From: Lachnospiraceae bacterium
GTDB taxonomy: Bacteria > Bacillota > Clostridia > Lachnospirales > Lachnospiraceae
Reading direction: 5' to 3'
Length of the DNA: 64,000 nucleotides
NCBI GenBank assembly: GCA_015056735.1
Contig: SVFT01000013.1
Coordinates: forward strand, 18,951 to 82,950
Position numbers and translations under genes: made by a program
Part shown: positions 1-9,467 of the stretch, piece after piece
How the letters are laid out: each line of letters begins with the position of its first letter
Numbering within the stretch: the first letter of the stretch is position 1
Notes under the pieces: model-generated
What the model was told of the DNA's origin: nothing
Database searches by the model: none
The model's input: the letters and a program-made list of their open reading frames with translations, nothing else

Positions 1-1104
1 ATCGCGAAAACTTGAGGAACCGCCTTCTATATAGATCACCAGATTCAGTGTATCATCATGACACTGCACCAGAAAACTCTCAAGTCCTGCTGCCGACCGG
101 AGATTCTCATGTTTCATCTCCAGATACTGCGCATAGTCATCGCCCCATTCCTGCAAATAGACAGGATCGTCGTATCGGCTTGGGATCTCGTATTTCGGAA
201 GTACCTGCTCACCCAGAAATGCCGAAACCTTACGGGATCCGGACACATTCATATGTGCACCGTCGGAAAAATCCGTATCATAATCATAAATGTCCGTACG
301 GCCAAGCAGATTCACATGCTCAATGCCGCATCTTTCCGCCAGGTCATCCAGACTGTTGAACCAGCGCTGTTGCTTTGCATCGGCTTCAAGCGGTAATGTA
401 AGCAGGAAAACCTCTATCCCGCGTTTATGACATTCCGTAATGATCTCACCGAGGATCTTCTGGCCGTCGCCTTCCGGAACCTCCTTTTCGCTCCGATCGA
501 TCATGTCATACCGTACCGGATGCCCAAGTCCTGTTCCATACGTCGCCCCGCGCATGATGCCGGGATTCGGATCCGGGACAAAATCTCCGTCTGCGATCTC
601 TTTCCAGCGGGCATGATATTCAGAGAACGGAAACAGAATCCGTGCCCTGTCTGCCGAACGATCATACAACTCGTACGTCGCATCGATCTTGGTCTTCGTG
701 ATAGGAACAGCATCCGCAAACATGTGGAAACCCGCCAGCTGATCTTCCGTGCTGTCCTGCTTCCAATAACGGTCTGTATTGATCACAACAAGTTTCGGCG
801 TCGTGTACCGTAGCGCGATCCGAAGCATGGCCAGATCCCTCTGCACGCCGTCTTTTGCCGCACAGAGAATGTAGGAACTGTAACCGTAATGCTCCCACAG
901 TTCCATCGGGCTGACGTCGGCCGCAACCTGACTTGTTCCGATAAAAAGGATATCCTTGTTTGTATTCGAATCAAAGAATCGCCGCATGCGATCCTCTGCT
1001 GTCTTTCTTGTAAAAAGATGAAAAGCAGCAAACGACAGCATGACCATCAAGACAATGGCAACACACGCGATCACCATTGTTTTCAACTGATTTCGATTTA
1101 CCAT
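1..1104 (-). CDS. SGNH-hydrolase-like membrane-anchored protein (3' end outside window)
   Basis: This open frame starts at ATG 1104 and is still open at base 1, so 368 codons are visible and the C-terminus is missing. Residues about 8-28 form one hydrophobic membrane anchor. The rest looks like a DltD/AlgX-type SGNH hydrolase fold: I see the block I serine in DILFIGTSQ (Ser58) and the block V motif DGAHMN (Asp281, His284). Family members outside the membrane add or remove acyl groups on cell-wall or secreted glycans, often with an MBOAT partner, which may lie beyond the edge. It follows galE by 16 bases on the same strand, so a surface-polysaccharide role is an inference from context. The substrate cannot be read from the sequence. 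Confidence 0.7.
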   Translation of the reverse strand, partial: MVNRNQLKTMVIACVAIVLMVMLSFAAFHLFTRKTAEDRMRRFFDSNTNKDILFIGTSQVAADVSPMELWEHYGYSSYILCAAKDGVQRDLAMLRIALRYTTPKLVVINTDRYWKQDSTEDQLAGFHMFADAVPITKTKIDATYELYDRSADRARILFPFSEYHARWKEIADGDFVPDPNPGIMRGATYGTGLGHPVRYDMIDRSEKEVPEGDGQKILGEIITECHKRGIEVFLLTLPLEADAKQQRWFNSLDDLAERCGIEHVNLLGRTDIYDYDTDFSDGAHMNVSGSRKVSAFLGEQVLPKYEIPSRYDDPVYLQEWGDDYAQYLEMKHENLRSAAGLESFLVQCHDDTLNLVIYIEGGSSSFRD

Positions 1105-1120
1105 CTATTGTATTTCCCTA

Positions 1121-2095
1121 TTAGTATTCTGCATGCTCATGCCAGTTCCACGCATGCGATACGATCGTATCGATCGCACCGTACTGCGGCTCCCAGTCAA
1201 GTACACGTCTTGCCTTCTCAGAGCTTCCGACAAGCTTCGCAGGATCCCCCGGACGTCTGTCCGAAAGAGTGACCGTAAAATCTCTCCCCGTCACTCTCTT
1301 AACAGATTCTACCACTTCGAGTACCGAAGTGCCAATCGTATTTCCAAGGTTAAAGAAGTCACCCTCGCCGCCTGCTTCCAGATAGCGCAGTGCTCTCACA
1401 TGCGCATCCGCAAGATCCGTTACATGAATATAGTCACGAATACAGCTTCCGTCCGGCGTATCATAATCTGTACCGAATACCTTGATGTCGGCACGCTTTC
1501 CGCTTGCGGCATCAAGTACGAGCGGGATCAGATGCGTCTCCGGAGTGTGGCTCTCCCCAAGCTCTCCATCCGGATCGGCGCCGGCCGCATTGAAATACCG
1601 GAGCACCGCAAACTGAAGACCGTACGCTTTCTGATAATCCTTAAATATCCTCTCAACCGTAAGCTTCGTCATGCCGTACGGATTGATCGGGTTCTGCGGC
1701 ATATCCTCTGTAATGGGAACCTTCTCCGGCTCTCCATAGGTCGCACACGTCGAGGAAAAGATGATCTTATTGCAGCCGTGTTTTCTCATTACCTGCAACA
1801 GATTCAGCGTATTCACAACATTGTTATAGTAATACTTTTCCGGCTCCAAAACCGATTCGCCCACATATGCAAATGCCGCAAAATGATAGACCGCTTCGAT
1901 CGGATACTTCTCAAATACCGCCTCGATCTCATCTATATTTGCAAGATCCCCTTTGATAAAAGTGCCCCACTTCACGGCTTCTTTGTGCCCGTAGATCAGA
2001 TTGTCCAATACAACCGTCTCATATCCTTCCTTATGAAGCTGTTTATTGATGTGGGAACCGATGTACCCAGCCCCACCACAAATTAAGATCGCCAT
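1121..2095 (-). CDS. galE: UDP-glucose 4-epimerase
   Basis: Cytoplasmic NAD-dependent short-chain dehydrogenase-type epimerase that interconverts UDP-glucose and UDP-galactose, supplying precursors for surface glycans. The 324 residues are close to the usual bacterial length. The N-terminal Rossmann motif GGAGYIGS (residues 7-14), the SSTCATYG segment (114-121) and the catalytic YGMTK pair (Tyr140, Lys144) are present. LRYFNAAGADPDGELGE is the usual substrate-side signature. The start ATG has GGAG eight bases upstream. It is co-directional with the SGNH-like gene downstream and divergent from the GtrII-type gene, which supports a polysaccharide context. Confidence 0.96.
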   Translation of the reverse strand: MAILICGGAGYIGSHINKQLHKEGYETVVLDNLIYGHKEAVKWGTFIKGDLANIDEIEAVFEKYPIEAVYHFAAFAYVGESVLEPEKYYYNNVVNTLNLLQVMRKHGCNKIIFSSTCATYGEPEKVPITEDMPQNPINPYGMTKLTVERIFKDYQKAYGLQFAVLRYFNAAGADPDGELGESHTPETHLIPLVLDAASGKRADIKVFGTDYDTPDGSCIRDYIHVTDLADAHVRALRYLEAGGEGDFFNLGNTIGTSVLEVVESVKRVTGRDFTVTLSDRRPGDPAKLVGSSEKARRVLDWEPQYGAIDTIVSHAWNWHEHAEY

Positions 2096-2204
2096 TGTTT
2101 TTCTCCGATCACTGAATTATCTTTTGCAGAATCATTTTATCATATTTTTTTGCTTTGAACATTTCGTTTTCCTGACAGCCGGTATTCTAAGAGACTCATC
2201 CAAG

Positions 2205-2233
2205 TTGAATTCTTCCCCATACTCCGCTAGAAT
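2205..2233 (+). promoter_or_regulatory. Sigma-A-type promoter for the GtrII-type gene
   Basis: TTGAAT (2205-2210), a 17-base spacer, then TAGAAT (2228-2233), about 30 bases before the start codon at 2263, which has a strong GGAGG ribosome-binding site. Confidence 0.65.
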
Positions 2234-2262
2234 AGTAGGCAGGAAAACCTGGAGGAAATCTT

Positions 2263-3858
2263 ATGTATCCGGCTGACGTTATCAGTAAGATCCGTTCAAC
2301 TATCACACCCGATCGGAAGTTCGCATTCTTAAGTGCGTTTGGGACCGGGTTACTTGTCCATTTCTATCGACTTACGAACCATCTCCTGACATGGGATTCG
2401 GTATATAACTTCTACGATCCGCAGAATAAGGTCGGGCACGGCAGGTGCTTCTTAACGCTCGGCTGCGGTATCAGTTCCTACTACGATATCCAGTGGATCA
2501 TCGGACTCTTCTCCCTTTTGTGGCTGAGCCTCACGTGCGTGTGCCTTGCGGAGATCTTTGCGTTGAGGCGCAAAGGTCTGATCTTCTTAACAAGTGCGAT
2601 CACCGTCACATTTCCATCCGTTGCCGGCACGTTTGCTTACATGTACACGGCGGATGGTTACTTCCTGGCACAGCTTACCGCCACACTCGCGGTCCTTGTT
2701 ACAATCCGTTTTCGCAAAGGTTGGATCGGCGGCCTCTTTTTACTCGCTTTTTCGTATGGATCGTATCAGGCATATGTTTCCTATGCCGTGATGCTGATCC
2801 TTACATGGCTCGTACTGCAGATCATACGCAAAGGGATCGCTTCTGAAGGGAGCACTTCCCCAGCCGCTTCTGCTGATCCCGCTCAGACTGCTGCCACGCC
2901 GACATTACAAGTACAGACAGCCCGTCTGCTTCTTATGGGGATCTGCGGCACCGTTCTTTACTTTATCGCAAATAAAGTGCTCGTTCTCCTGCAGCACGAG
3001 ACGCTCGCTGCGTATAACGGGATCGGTTCGATGTCCGTTCCCGGACCTTCAGAATGCGTTGTAGCAGTTCGAAACAGTCTGATCGACTTTGCATATTTCT
3101 TCTTCGGACCGCTCGATAAGGGATATCTTTTCAAAGGTATCAATATCCTGCTCTTTGTTGTTCTGATCACTCTGGTCCTGATCGCATGGAGCCGGATGAA
3201 AGTATGCAGGATCAAAGGGATCCTTCTTACACTCCTTTGCTTTGCTGCGATGCCCTTCGCCTGCTTCATGATCTACTTCGTATCATCGGATGTGCGTTAC
3301 TATATGCTGATGGAAGCAGGGCTTTCCCTGATCTATCTGCTTCCGCTCCTTCTCTATGAAACGCTGCATCTCTATGACGACGATGAGCCGCGATTCGTGG
3401 GAAAATGCATCATAAGCTGGCTGGCGATCCTTGCAGTCATCGCATCCGCATTCTACTTTATCATTGTTGACAATATCAGTTACCTTTACATGACAACGTC
3501 CAATGAAAAAACCTTCTACCTGCTCTCGCGCATGGCAGGCGTGATGGAACAGACAGAAGGCTATGAAAGCGCCAATCGACTTGCGGTGATCGGTCACTTC
3601 GACGGATATGATGATATCGACCTGAATCTCCCGCCCGCGATGGCAGGTGTGAGGGATAGCTACATCGTCTCCGAGTCCGCACACTATACCGCCATGTTCG
3701 ATACTTACTACGGAATCCGCTTGGATACGTACACGCGGGATGAGATCACATCTCTTCAAAAAGAAAGCGATATCATGAATATGCCCTGCTGGCCCGCGCC
3801 CGGAAGCGTCAAAGTAAAGGATCATACTGTGGTCATCAAAATATCCGATGAGAAATAA
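2263..3858 (+). CDS. GtrII-type polytopic membrane glycosyltransferase
   Basis: A 531-residue integral membrane protein with about ten hydrophobic segments between residues 22 and 410 and a soluble C-terminal tail of roughly 115 residues. The N-terminal pattern HLLTWDSVYNFYD...GRCF, followed by FAYMYTADGYFLAQL and FSYGSYQAYVSYAV, is what I recognise from the Glucos_trans_II (GtrII) family. These enzymes add glucose or related sugars, from lipid-linked donors, to surface polymers on the outer face of the membrane. The conserved acidic residues in WDS and the first loop fit this. Acceptor and donor are unknown. GGAGG lies before the ATG. It is divergent from galE, whose product could feed the same glycan. 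Confidence 0.75.
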   Translation: MYPADVISKIRSTITPDRKFAFLSAFGTGLLVHFYRLTNHLLTWDSVYNFYDPQNKVGHGRCFLTLGCGISSYYDIQWIIGLFSLLWLSLTCVCLAEIFALRRKGLIFLTSAITVTFPSVAGTFAYMYTADGYFLAQLTATLAVLVTIRFRKGWIGGLFLLAFSYGSYQAYVSYAVMLILTWLVLQIIRKGIASEGSTSPAASADPAQTAATPTLQVQTARLLLMGICGTVLYFIANKVLVLLQHETLAAYNGIGSMSVPGPSECVVAVRNSLIDFAYFFFGPLDKGYLFKGINILLFVVLITLVLIAWSRMKVCRIKGILLTLLCFAAMPFACFMIYFVSSDVRYYMLMEAGLSLIYLLPLLLYETLHLYDDDEPRFVGKCIISWLAILAVIASAFYFIIVDNISYLYMTTSNEKTFYLLSRMAGVMEQTEGYESANRLAVIGHFDGYDDIDLNLPPAMAGVRDSYIVSESAHYTAMFDTYYGIRLDTYTRDEITSLQKESDIMNMPCWPAPGSVKVKDHTVVIKISDEK

Positions 3859-3907
3859 GCTCACCGATTTGCCGGCAACTCTTCACAGATCCTTTTTACG
3901 GTATAAG

Positions 3908-3943
3908 AAAACGAAGCAGTTCACATCACTGCTTCGTTTTTTT
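3908..3943. terminator. Bidirectional intrinsic terminator
   Basis: Perfect inverted repeat: AAAACGAAGCAGT (3908-3920) and ACTGCTTCGTTTT (3928-3940) around a seven-base loop, with T-runs at the plus 3' side and A-runs at the other. It serves the GtrII-type gene and the convergent ChbG gene, whose stop codon (3926-3928) falls in the loop and arm of the hairpin. Confidence 0.9.
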
Positions 3944-4798
3944 GATCGTACAAAACATATCATGGTCTACGCTTCGTCCTTCGGACAGATAAAACTGTAC
4001 GCAGCCTTCATTCTCAGGATCAAGCAGATCATCCGGCTTTGTCACCCCGCCCGGATGCGCCAGGATCTCAACCGGAAGTCCTTTTCTCTTTGCGATCTTA
4101 CAAAGCGCCGGCCTGATAATCGATACGCGCTTTCTATCCATATGACCACTCATCATGATCCCGCAGAAAACTGCGGTTTTATGCATAAGCGGCGCAAATA
4201 GTCTGTGACCGAGAAGCTTACATGTATGCAGGATCAGGCATTTAACCAGGTTGATCGGTTTGATCGTAAGAAGCACTTCCGGATGTGTTAGATACGGCAT
4301 GATTGGTTCCGTCGTGATCCGCATATAGTCAATCTTTTCCGGTTTGATATTTTCATAGATCGCTTCCATTACCATCGGGATCATATGATAGTGCTGATGA
4401 CTGTCGATCCGGATGCTGCTCACATACTGTCTCGCGATCGCAAGCTGCGCGCCAAGCTCAAGAGCGACCTGCTTTTTCCATTCCCGTCTTTTATTTGACC
4501 ATTTTGGAAGCAGGGAGATCAGAAACATCCAGAAGAACGATGTCCGGAGCATCCCCCTTTCATCCACGAGAAAAGGAACCTTCCGCGGATCTGCCGCGGA
4601 CGGTCCCTCTGCAAGATTCAAATGTACATTGATATGGAGCTTCTCTCTGTAAGGCTTCAGCATCTCCATGCACTCCGCAACATGCGGACTGTTAAAGAGT
4701 ACACTGACGGAATTCAGAACGCCCTCTCTGTGGCATTCCAAAATACGCTCGGATATTTCTTTATTTGCAGCATAGTCGTCAGCGTGATAGATGATCAT
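3926..4798 (-). CDS. ChbG/HpnK (YdjC) family carbohydrate deacetylase
   Basis: A 290-residue protein of the YdjC/ChbG family, metal-dependent deacetylases of acetylated di- and oligosaccharides such as chitobiose. The metal-site motif HADDY is at residues 5-9 (Asp7, Asp8), His59 sits in INVHLNL, and the histidine cluster DSHQHYH (His134, His136, His138) is intact. It is the last gene of an operon with the TPR/AAA-like gene and glgB, 55 bases after the glgB stop. The ribosome-binding site is weak. The physiological substrate is unknown; glycogen is not acetylated, so the association with glgB is not explained by known chemistry. Confidence 0.85.
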   Translation of the reverse strand: MIIYHADDYAANKEISERILECHREGVLNSVSVLFNSPHVAECMEMLKPYREKLHINVHLNLAEGPSAADPRKVPFLVDERGMLRTSFFWMFLISLLPKWSNKRREWKKQVALELGAQLAIARQYVSSIRIDSHQHYHMIPMVMEAIYENIKPEKIDYMRITTEPIMPYLTHPEVLLTIKPINLVKCLILHTCKLLGHRLFAPLMHKTAVFCGIMMSGHMDRKRVSIIRPALCKIAKRKGLPVEILAHPGGVTKPDDLLDPENEGCVQFYLSEGRSVDHDMFCTIKKTKQ

Positions 4799-4853
4799 TT
4801 TTAACTTTCAATCTTTCGATATATTTTTTCCTATTATTCTTAAGTCGGATCGC

Positions 4854-6758
4854 TTAAAGTTTAAACACCGCGGATCCGTAAGGCGGCAGATCAAAAGTGA
4901 TCGAATTCTCACGATAATCCCATGGGATCGCATCGGGTTTGATCGTCTTCGGGATCTCGTGTCCGTCCCCGCCGTATTTTGTATCATCGCTGTTTAGAAG
5001 AAGCGTACAGGTCGTTTTGTTCGGTACACCTACCCTGTAACCGCTACGCTCCATCGGCGTCATATTCATCACAAAGAGAAGCTTCTCTTTTCCGTTCGGT
5101 GTCTTTCTGATAAAAGCATACGTGCTCTGGTCTGCGTCATCCGCCTTGACCCACTCAAAGCCTTCCCAGCTGTTATCAACCGTATACATACACGGGTGAT
5201 CGCGATACAGTTTCAGAAGATCGGCAACATATGCATGCATGCCACTGTTAAGCGGATCCTGAAGCAGATACCAGTCAAGCTCACGCTCTTCGCACCATTC
5301 CCGTTCCTGCCCGAAATCCTGTCCCATAAAGAGATGTTTCTTGCCGGCATGACCGAACATAAACGTATATCCGGTTCGCAGGTTCGCGTACTTATCCTTA
5401 CGGTAGCCCGGCATTTTCTCAACCATCGAACACTTCAGGTGCACGACTTCATCGTGCGAGAGCGGCAGGATATAGTTTTCGCTCTCGTTATAACTCATCG
5501 CGAACGTCATTGTGTAATGGTTGTTCTTTCTGAAATACGGATCCAGCTTCATGTATTCGCAGAAGTCGTGCATCCAGCCCATATTCCACTTGAAACTGAA
5601 ATACAGACCGCCATCTTCCACCTCGCCGGTGATATGCGGCCATGCCGTTGACTCTTCCGCGATCATCATGACGCCCGGGAATTTGCCGCGTACGAGTGTG
5701 TTGAGGTGTTTAAAGAATTCGATCGCCTCAAGGTTCTGGTTCCCACCGTATTTGTTGGCAACCCACTCGCCGTCTTTTTTTCCGTAGTCAAGATACAGCA
5801 TCGATGCGACCGCATCCACACGAAGCCCGTCAATATGATACTCCTGCACCCAAAAGACCGCATTCGCGATCAGGAAGTTCGATACTTCCGTCTTTCCGTA
5901 ATTAAAGATCTTCGTACCCCAGTCAGGATGTTCACCAAGGCGCGGATCCGGATGCTCGAAAACAGCTGCGCCGTCAAACTCAGCCAGCCCGTGCGCATCT
6001 TTGGGAAAATGTGCCGGCACCCAGTCGAGGATCACACCGATCCCGTTTTTATGAAGCACATTGACCAGATACATGAAGTCCTTCGGTGTACCGTAGCGCG
6101 AAGTCGGCGCATAGTATCCCGTTACCTGGTAACCCCAGGATCCATCAAAAGGATGCTCTGCGATACCCATGAGTTCTACATGTGTATAACGATACTCTTT
6201 CAGATATTCAACAAGTCTGTCCGCAAACTCGCGGTAAGTATAAAAGCCGTCATCATCTCTTCCGGGATGACGCATCCATGAACCGATGTGACACTCATAG
6301 ATCGCGATCGGTTCTTTATTCATATCTTTTTTCTTACGTGCTTCCATCCAGGACTTATCTGTCCATTTAAATCCGGAAAGATCCGTTACGATCGAAGCCG
6401 TCTTGGGGCGAAGCTCAGCATAGTTTGCAAACGGATCAGCTTTATAAAGCTCGCGTCCGTCTGCTGCCGTGATCATATACTTATAAAGCGCACCTTCCGA
6501 TACGCCGGGAACGAACAGTTCATAAACGCCGCCCGGGCCGATTTTCTGCATCTCATACTGATACGGATTCCAGTCGTTAAAGCTGCCTGTCACATGCACC
6601 GCTCTTGCATTTGGTGCCCAGACTGCAAAATGTACGCCCTTTTCCTTGTTTTCTTCAGAAAGATGCGCACCGAGTTTTTTGTACAGCTCATAATGCGTAC
6701 CTTTTGCAAATAAGTATTGATCGGTTTCAGAAATAAACACTTTTTCCGGTGCGGCCAT
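4854..6758 (-). CDS. glgB: 1,4-alpha-glucan (glycogen) branching enzyme
   Basis: GH13 enzyme that makes alpha-1,6 branches in glycogen, 634 residues, cytoplasmic. An N-terminal CBM48 (about residues 35-125, with GSFNDWNPYQYEM) precedes the (beta/alpha)8 barrel. The catalytic set is visible: nucleophile Asp315 in HIDGLRVDAV, general acid Glu368/369 in MIAEESTAWP, and Asp436 in LSHDEVVH. The C-terminal beta domain is present, so the protein is complete. The start has GAGGGAG nine bases upstream and lies 13 bases after the stop of the TPR/AAA-like gene, indicating translation from the same message. Together with glgX on the other arm it implies glycogen storage. Confidence 0.97.
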   Translation of the reverse strand: MAAPEKVFISETDQYLFAKGTHYELYKKLGAHLSEENKEKGVHFAVWAPNARAVHVTGSFNDWNPYQYEMQKIGPGGVYELFVPGVSEGALYKYMITAADGRELYKADPFANYAELRPKTASIVTDLSGFKWTDKSWMEARKKKDMNKEPIAIYECHIGSWMRHPGRDDDGFYTYREFADRLVEYLKEYRYTHVELMGIAEHPFDGSWGYQVTGYYAPTSRYGTPKDFMYLVNVLHKNGIGVILDWVPAHFPKDAHGLAEFDGAAVFEHPDPRLGEHPDWGTKIFNYGKTEVSNFLIANAVFWVQEYHIDGLRVDAVASMLYLDYGKKDGEWVANKYGGNQNLEAIEFFKHLNTLVRGKFPGVMMIAEESTAWPHITGEVEDGGLYFSFKWNMGWMHDFCEYMKLDPYFRKNNHYTMTFAMSYNESENYILPLSHDEVVHLKCSMVEKMPGYRKDKYANLRTGYTFMFGHAGKKHLFMGQDFGQEREWCEERELDWYLLQDPLNSGMHAYVADLLKLYRDHPCMYTVDNSWEGFEWVKADDADQSTYAFIRKTPNGKEKLLFVMNMTPMERSGYRVGVPNKTTCTLLLNSDDTKYGGDGHEIPKTIKPDAIPWDYRENSITFDLPPYGSAVFKL

Positions 6759-6771
6759 CTGTATCTCCCTC

Positions 6772-9405
6772 TTACGAAAAATCCTTTTCGCGAAGAATGA
6801 TCATATCTTCATCGTCGTATCGTTTGCCGAACATGATATCCATCAAATGCGGAATCGTCTTTCTGTTTACATGACGGATCGCTTCATCTACGATCTCTTT
6901 GATCTCGCCCGTTGTAACACTGTGTTCACTGGTCTGCATCTCAGCGATCCTTGTGTACAGCGCCAGCACACCCATTTCGTCGATCACGTATTCCTGTTCC
7001 TCGGCGTAACGCTTTGCGTATTGAACGAGCATATCGTTGTTCATCGCTTCAATATCAACGCGCAGGTTAAAGTTCTCTGTCAGTCTCGGATTGTTCTCCG
7101 TAAGCTTTTTGATATTGAGCTTTGTGTCTTCCAGGATCACGATGATGCCCTGATCGTCGCGTTCAAGAAGTCTTTGCAGGTTACGGACGGTCTCGTTTTT
7201 CAGATCACCGGCCTTTTCAACGATCAGCGCGCCGTTTTTCAACTTCTCGATCACCATTTCCAGCTTTTTCTTGTTCAGTGCTTTTCCGCTGATCTTGGCG
7301 ATATGACCCGTAAAGTTTGCGTCCATCCCCTGGACATCTTTTACGATATTTCTTGCCAGATTCACGCTGCCCATATCCGCTTCGCCTGTTACAAGTACAT
7401 TACCCGTACTTGCCGCGAGGCTGATCTTATCGATCACATCCAGGATCTGATGCATTGTGCCTTTGGTCTGAATGAACGGTCCGAACAGTTTCTTTTCTTC
7501 CGGCGTCATGTTACGGATCCGATCGGACTCTTCGGATTGTTCTTCCTTGGCAGATTCCTCCTGCTCTTTTGCTTTCTCGACCGGAACAGGTTCTTCTGTT
7601 TCTTCTGCCTTCTCTGCAGGCTCCTCTGCCTGTACAGGCTCTTCTGTCGCTTCTGCTTCAGCTGTACTCTCAGAGATCTCTTCTGCAGCAGGCACCGGCG
7701 CTGTCTCTTCCGAAGGCTCTTCAATCTCAGCAAGCTCTTCTACTTCGGGTAGCTCTGCAGTATCCAACGATGCAGTCACGTCTGTTCCCGCTTCATTTTC
7801 CGATGCCTTTGCAAGCTCACTTAGACCTTTCAGCTCTTCTTCTCTCATGGCTACTTCTGCCATAGAATCCAGCTGACCCATCAGCGTCTTCTTTGTCTCT
7901 GAATCAAACTCAGAAAACATGTCGCTCGTCTGCTCTTTCACACGTCTTCTGACTGCTTCCGCACGCTTGGTCTCGTTTTCCTTTTTCATTTTTTCCCATT
8001 CAAGGAAAATGTCTTCCAGGCTGAGCTGACCGGTGATCTGCTGCTCCGGCTGTTTCGTCTCTTCCGGTACAGCCAGGCTGATCTGTCCGTCATATTCCTG
8101 AGAAAGAAGCTCATCAAAAGTTTCGCTTTTTTCTTTTGCCATGGATTCTGCTGAAGGCGTTACCATCTTGGTCTGCGGCGTATGGATGATCGTCGGAATG
8201 TTCTCAGGTCCGGCCATTCGCACAACACGAACGCCGTCATCTTTTTTTGCAGTCTCCTTTGTTTCTTCGCTCTTTTCCTGCGGAACAGCTTTTTGCACTG
8301 CCGCTTCCGGCTCTGCCGTCACTTTAAGCGGCGTTGTATTCTTATCTTCATAATAGATCTCTTCTGCGTCGAGTTTAATCTCCTTGATCTCGCCGGTTAC
8401 CTGGTTGTTTACGAGATTCGTCAGGATCTCTTTTGTATACTCTCCCGGCTCTTCTTCCACTTCCTCCGGAAGCTCGGGTGCAAGTGCCGTCGCAAGATTC
8501 ATCTCTCCGGAATCATCGAACGGATCTTTAATGATCGGGATCGTCCCTGTTGCGACCATCGCATTGAGTTCTTCGATCTCTTTGCTCGGCGTCTTCTCTT
8601 CCGGCTTAGAAGGGATCACAACCGTTTGCTGTTCCGACTGTGGTTCCTGTGTCCCCGGCCCTTGCTGTTCCGTTTCCGGTCCAAGCACCTCTTTCAGATT
8701 TTCCGCGAGTTCTTTTTGCAGGTTGATCATCGCGTACTCGCTGACATTGACTGCCGGTACTTCAAATTCGGGTTCTTTCTTTGGCGCCTCAAAAGTCATC
8801 TCGCCATTATACTTTTTCTGCTGCTCGGGTGTAAGGGGAGCATGCAGCATTTTCAGCTCCATCGCCTTTGTAACATATTTGCCTTCGCCAAACCAAAGGA
8901 TCAGGTTGTCGCATTCTTCCACACACTTTGTTCCGAGACCGATCCTATGATAGAGAAACGCAAGCTCATACAGCCACTTTTCTCTGAATTCTCTGTGCTT
9001 TAATTCTTCAAGAACGCCGATGCGCTCTTCAATGCTGACTTCCTGCGCCTCATACAACTTGTACTGAAGGATATAGCGTCCGTTGTCTTTCGGCGCAGCC
9101 TGGACAAATTCTTTGTAGTACTCCACAGCCTGTACGACATCATCCAATTTAATGGACAGTTCGCAAAGGGAATAGATGATCATCTTCCCTTCCGGATATC
9201 GTTCATACGCCAAAAGCAGGATCTCTCTTGCCTCTTCATACTTCTGACATACCTTATAGAGGTCACTGACCGTACAGAGCATCGATACGTTCTTAACTCT
9301 GCGCCAATCAATTGTGTCCGCGATCTTCATCGCTTTTGTATATTCTTTTTTGGCGATGAGGTTCTTGATCTCCTCAGCCCGCACCTTGTATTCGTACTTA
9401 TCCAA
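6772..9405 (-). CDS. TPR / acidic linker / degenerate AAA+-like protein
   Basis: I know homologues in Lachnospiraceae but no experimental function. I choose the TTG start at 9405 (877 residues): it has GGGGAG seven bases upstream, and the ATG at 9477 lies upstream of the best promoter. Residues 1 to about 200 are helical TPR-like repeats (for example AVEYYKEFVQAAPKD). About residues 210-625 are a Glu/Ala/Pro-rich, probably disordered linker. About 630-877 resemble an AAA+ ATPase: VLVTGEADMGSVNLARNI stands where a P-loop would be but lacks the GKT, and GALIVEKAGDL and GIIVILEDT resemble Walker B and sensor strands. It heads the glgB operon. A scaffolding or regulatory role is inference. Confidence 0.7.
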   Translation of the reverse strand: MDKYEYKVRAEEIKNLIAKKEYTKAMKIADTIDWRRVKNVSMLCTVSDLYKVCQKYEEAREILLLAYERYPEGKMIIYSLCELSIKLDDVVQAVEYYKEFVQAAPKDNGRYILQYKLYEAQEVSIEERIGVLEELKHREFREKWLYELAFLYHRIGLGTKCVEECDNLILWFGEGKYVTKAMELKMLHAPLTPEQQKKYNGEMTFEAPKKEPEFEVPAVNVSEYAMINLQKELAENLKEVLGPETEQQGPGTQEPQSEQQTVVIPSKPEEKTPSKEIEELNAMVATGTIPIIKDPFDDSGEMNLATALAPELPEEVEEEPGEYTKEILTNLVNNQVTGEIKEIKLDAEEIYYEDKNTTPLKVTAEPEAAVQKAVPQEKSEETKETAKKDDGVRVVRMAGPENIPTIIHTPQTKMVTPSAESMAKEKSETFDELLSQEYDGQISLAVPEETKQPEQQITGQLSLEDIFLEWEKMKKENETKRAEAVRRRVKEQTSDMFSEFDSETKKTLMGQLDSMAEVAMREEELKGLSELAKASENEAGTDVTASLDTAELPEVEELAEIEEPSEETAPVPAAEEISESTAEAEATEEPVQAEEPAEKAEETEEPVPVEKAKEQEESAKEEQSEESDRIRNMTPEEKKLFGPFIQTKGTMHQILDVIDKISLAASTGNVLVTGEADMGSVNLARNIVKDVQGMDANFTGHIAKISGKALNKKKLEMVIEKLKNGALIVEKAGDLKNETVRNLQRLLERDDQGIIVILEDTKLNIKKLTENNPRLTENFNLRVDIEAMNNDMLVQYAKRYAEEQEYVIDEMGVLALYTRIAEMQTSEHSVTTGEIKEIVDEAIRHVNRKTIPHLMDIMFGKRYDDEDMIILREKDFS

Positions 9406-9467
9406 AATACTCTCCCCTGTGGCTTTCTGCCAAATGAACACAAAAACCCACTTTTTATCTACTCTAA

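Noticed and set aside
1133..2086. 317-codon open frame on the plus strand
   Set aside because: Antisense to galE; basic shadow composition and no translation signal.
6847..9003. Several plus-strand frames opposite the TPR/AAA-like gene
   Set aside because: They arise from the Glu/Ala-rich linker read in reverse (Phe/Leu/Ser-rich); no independent start signals.
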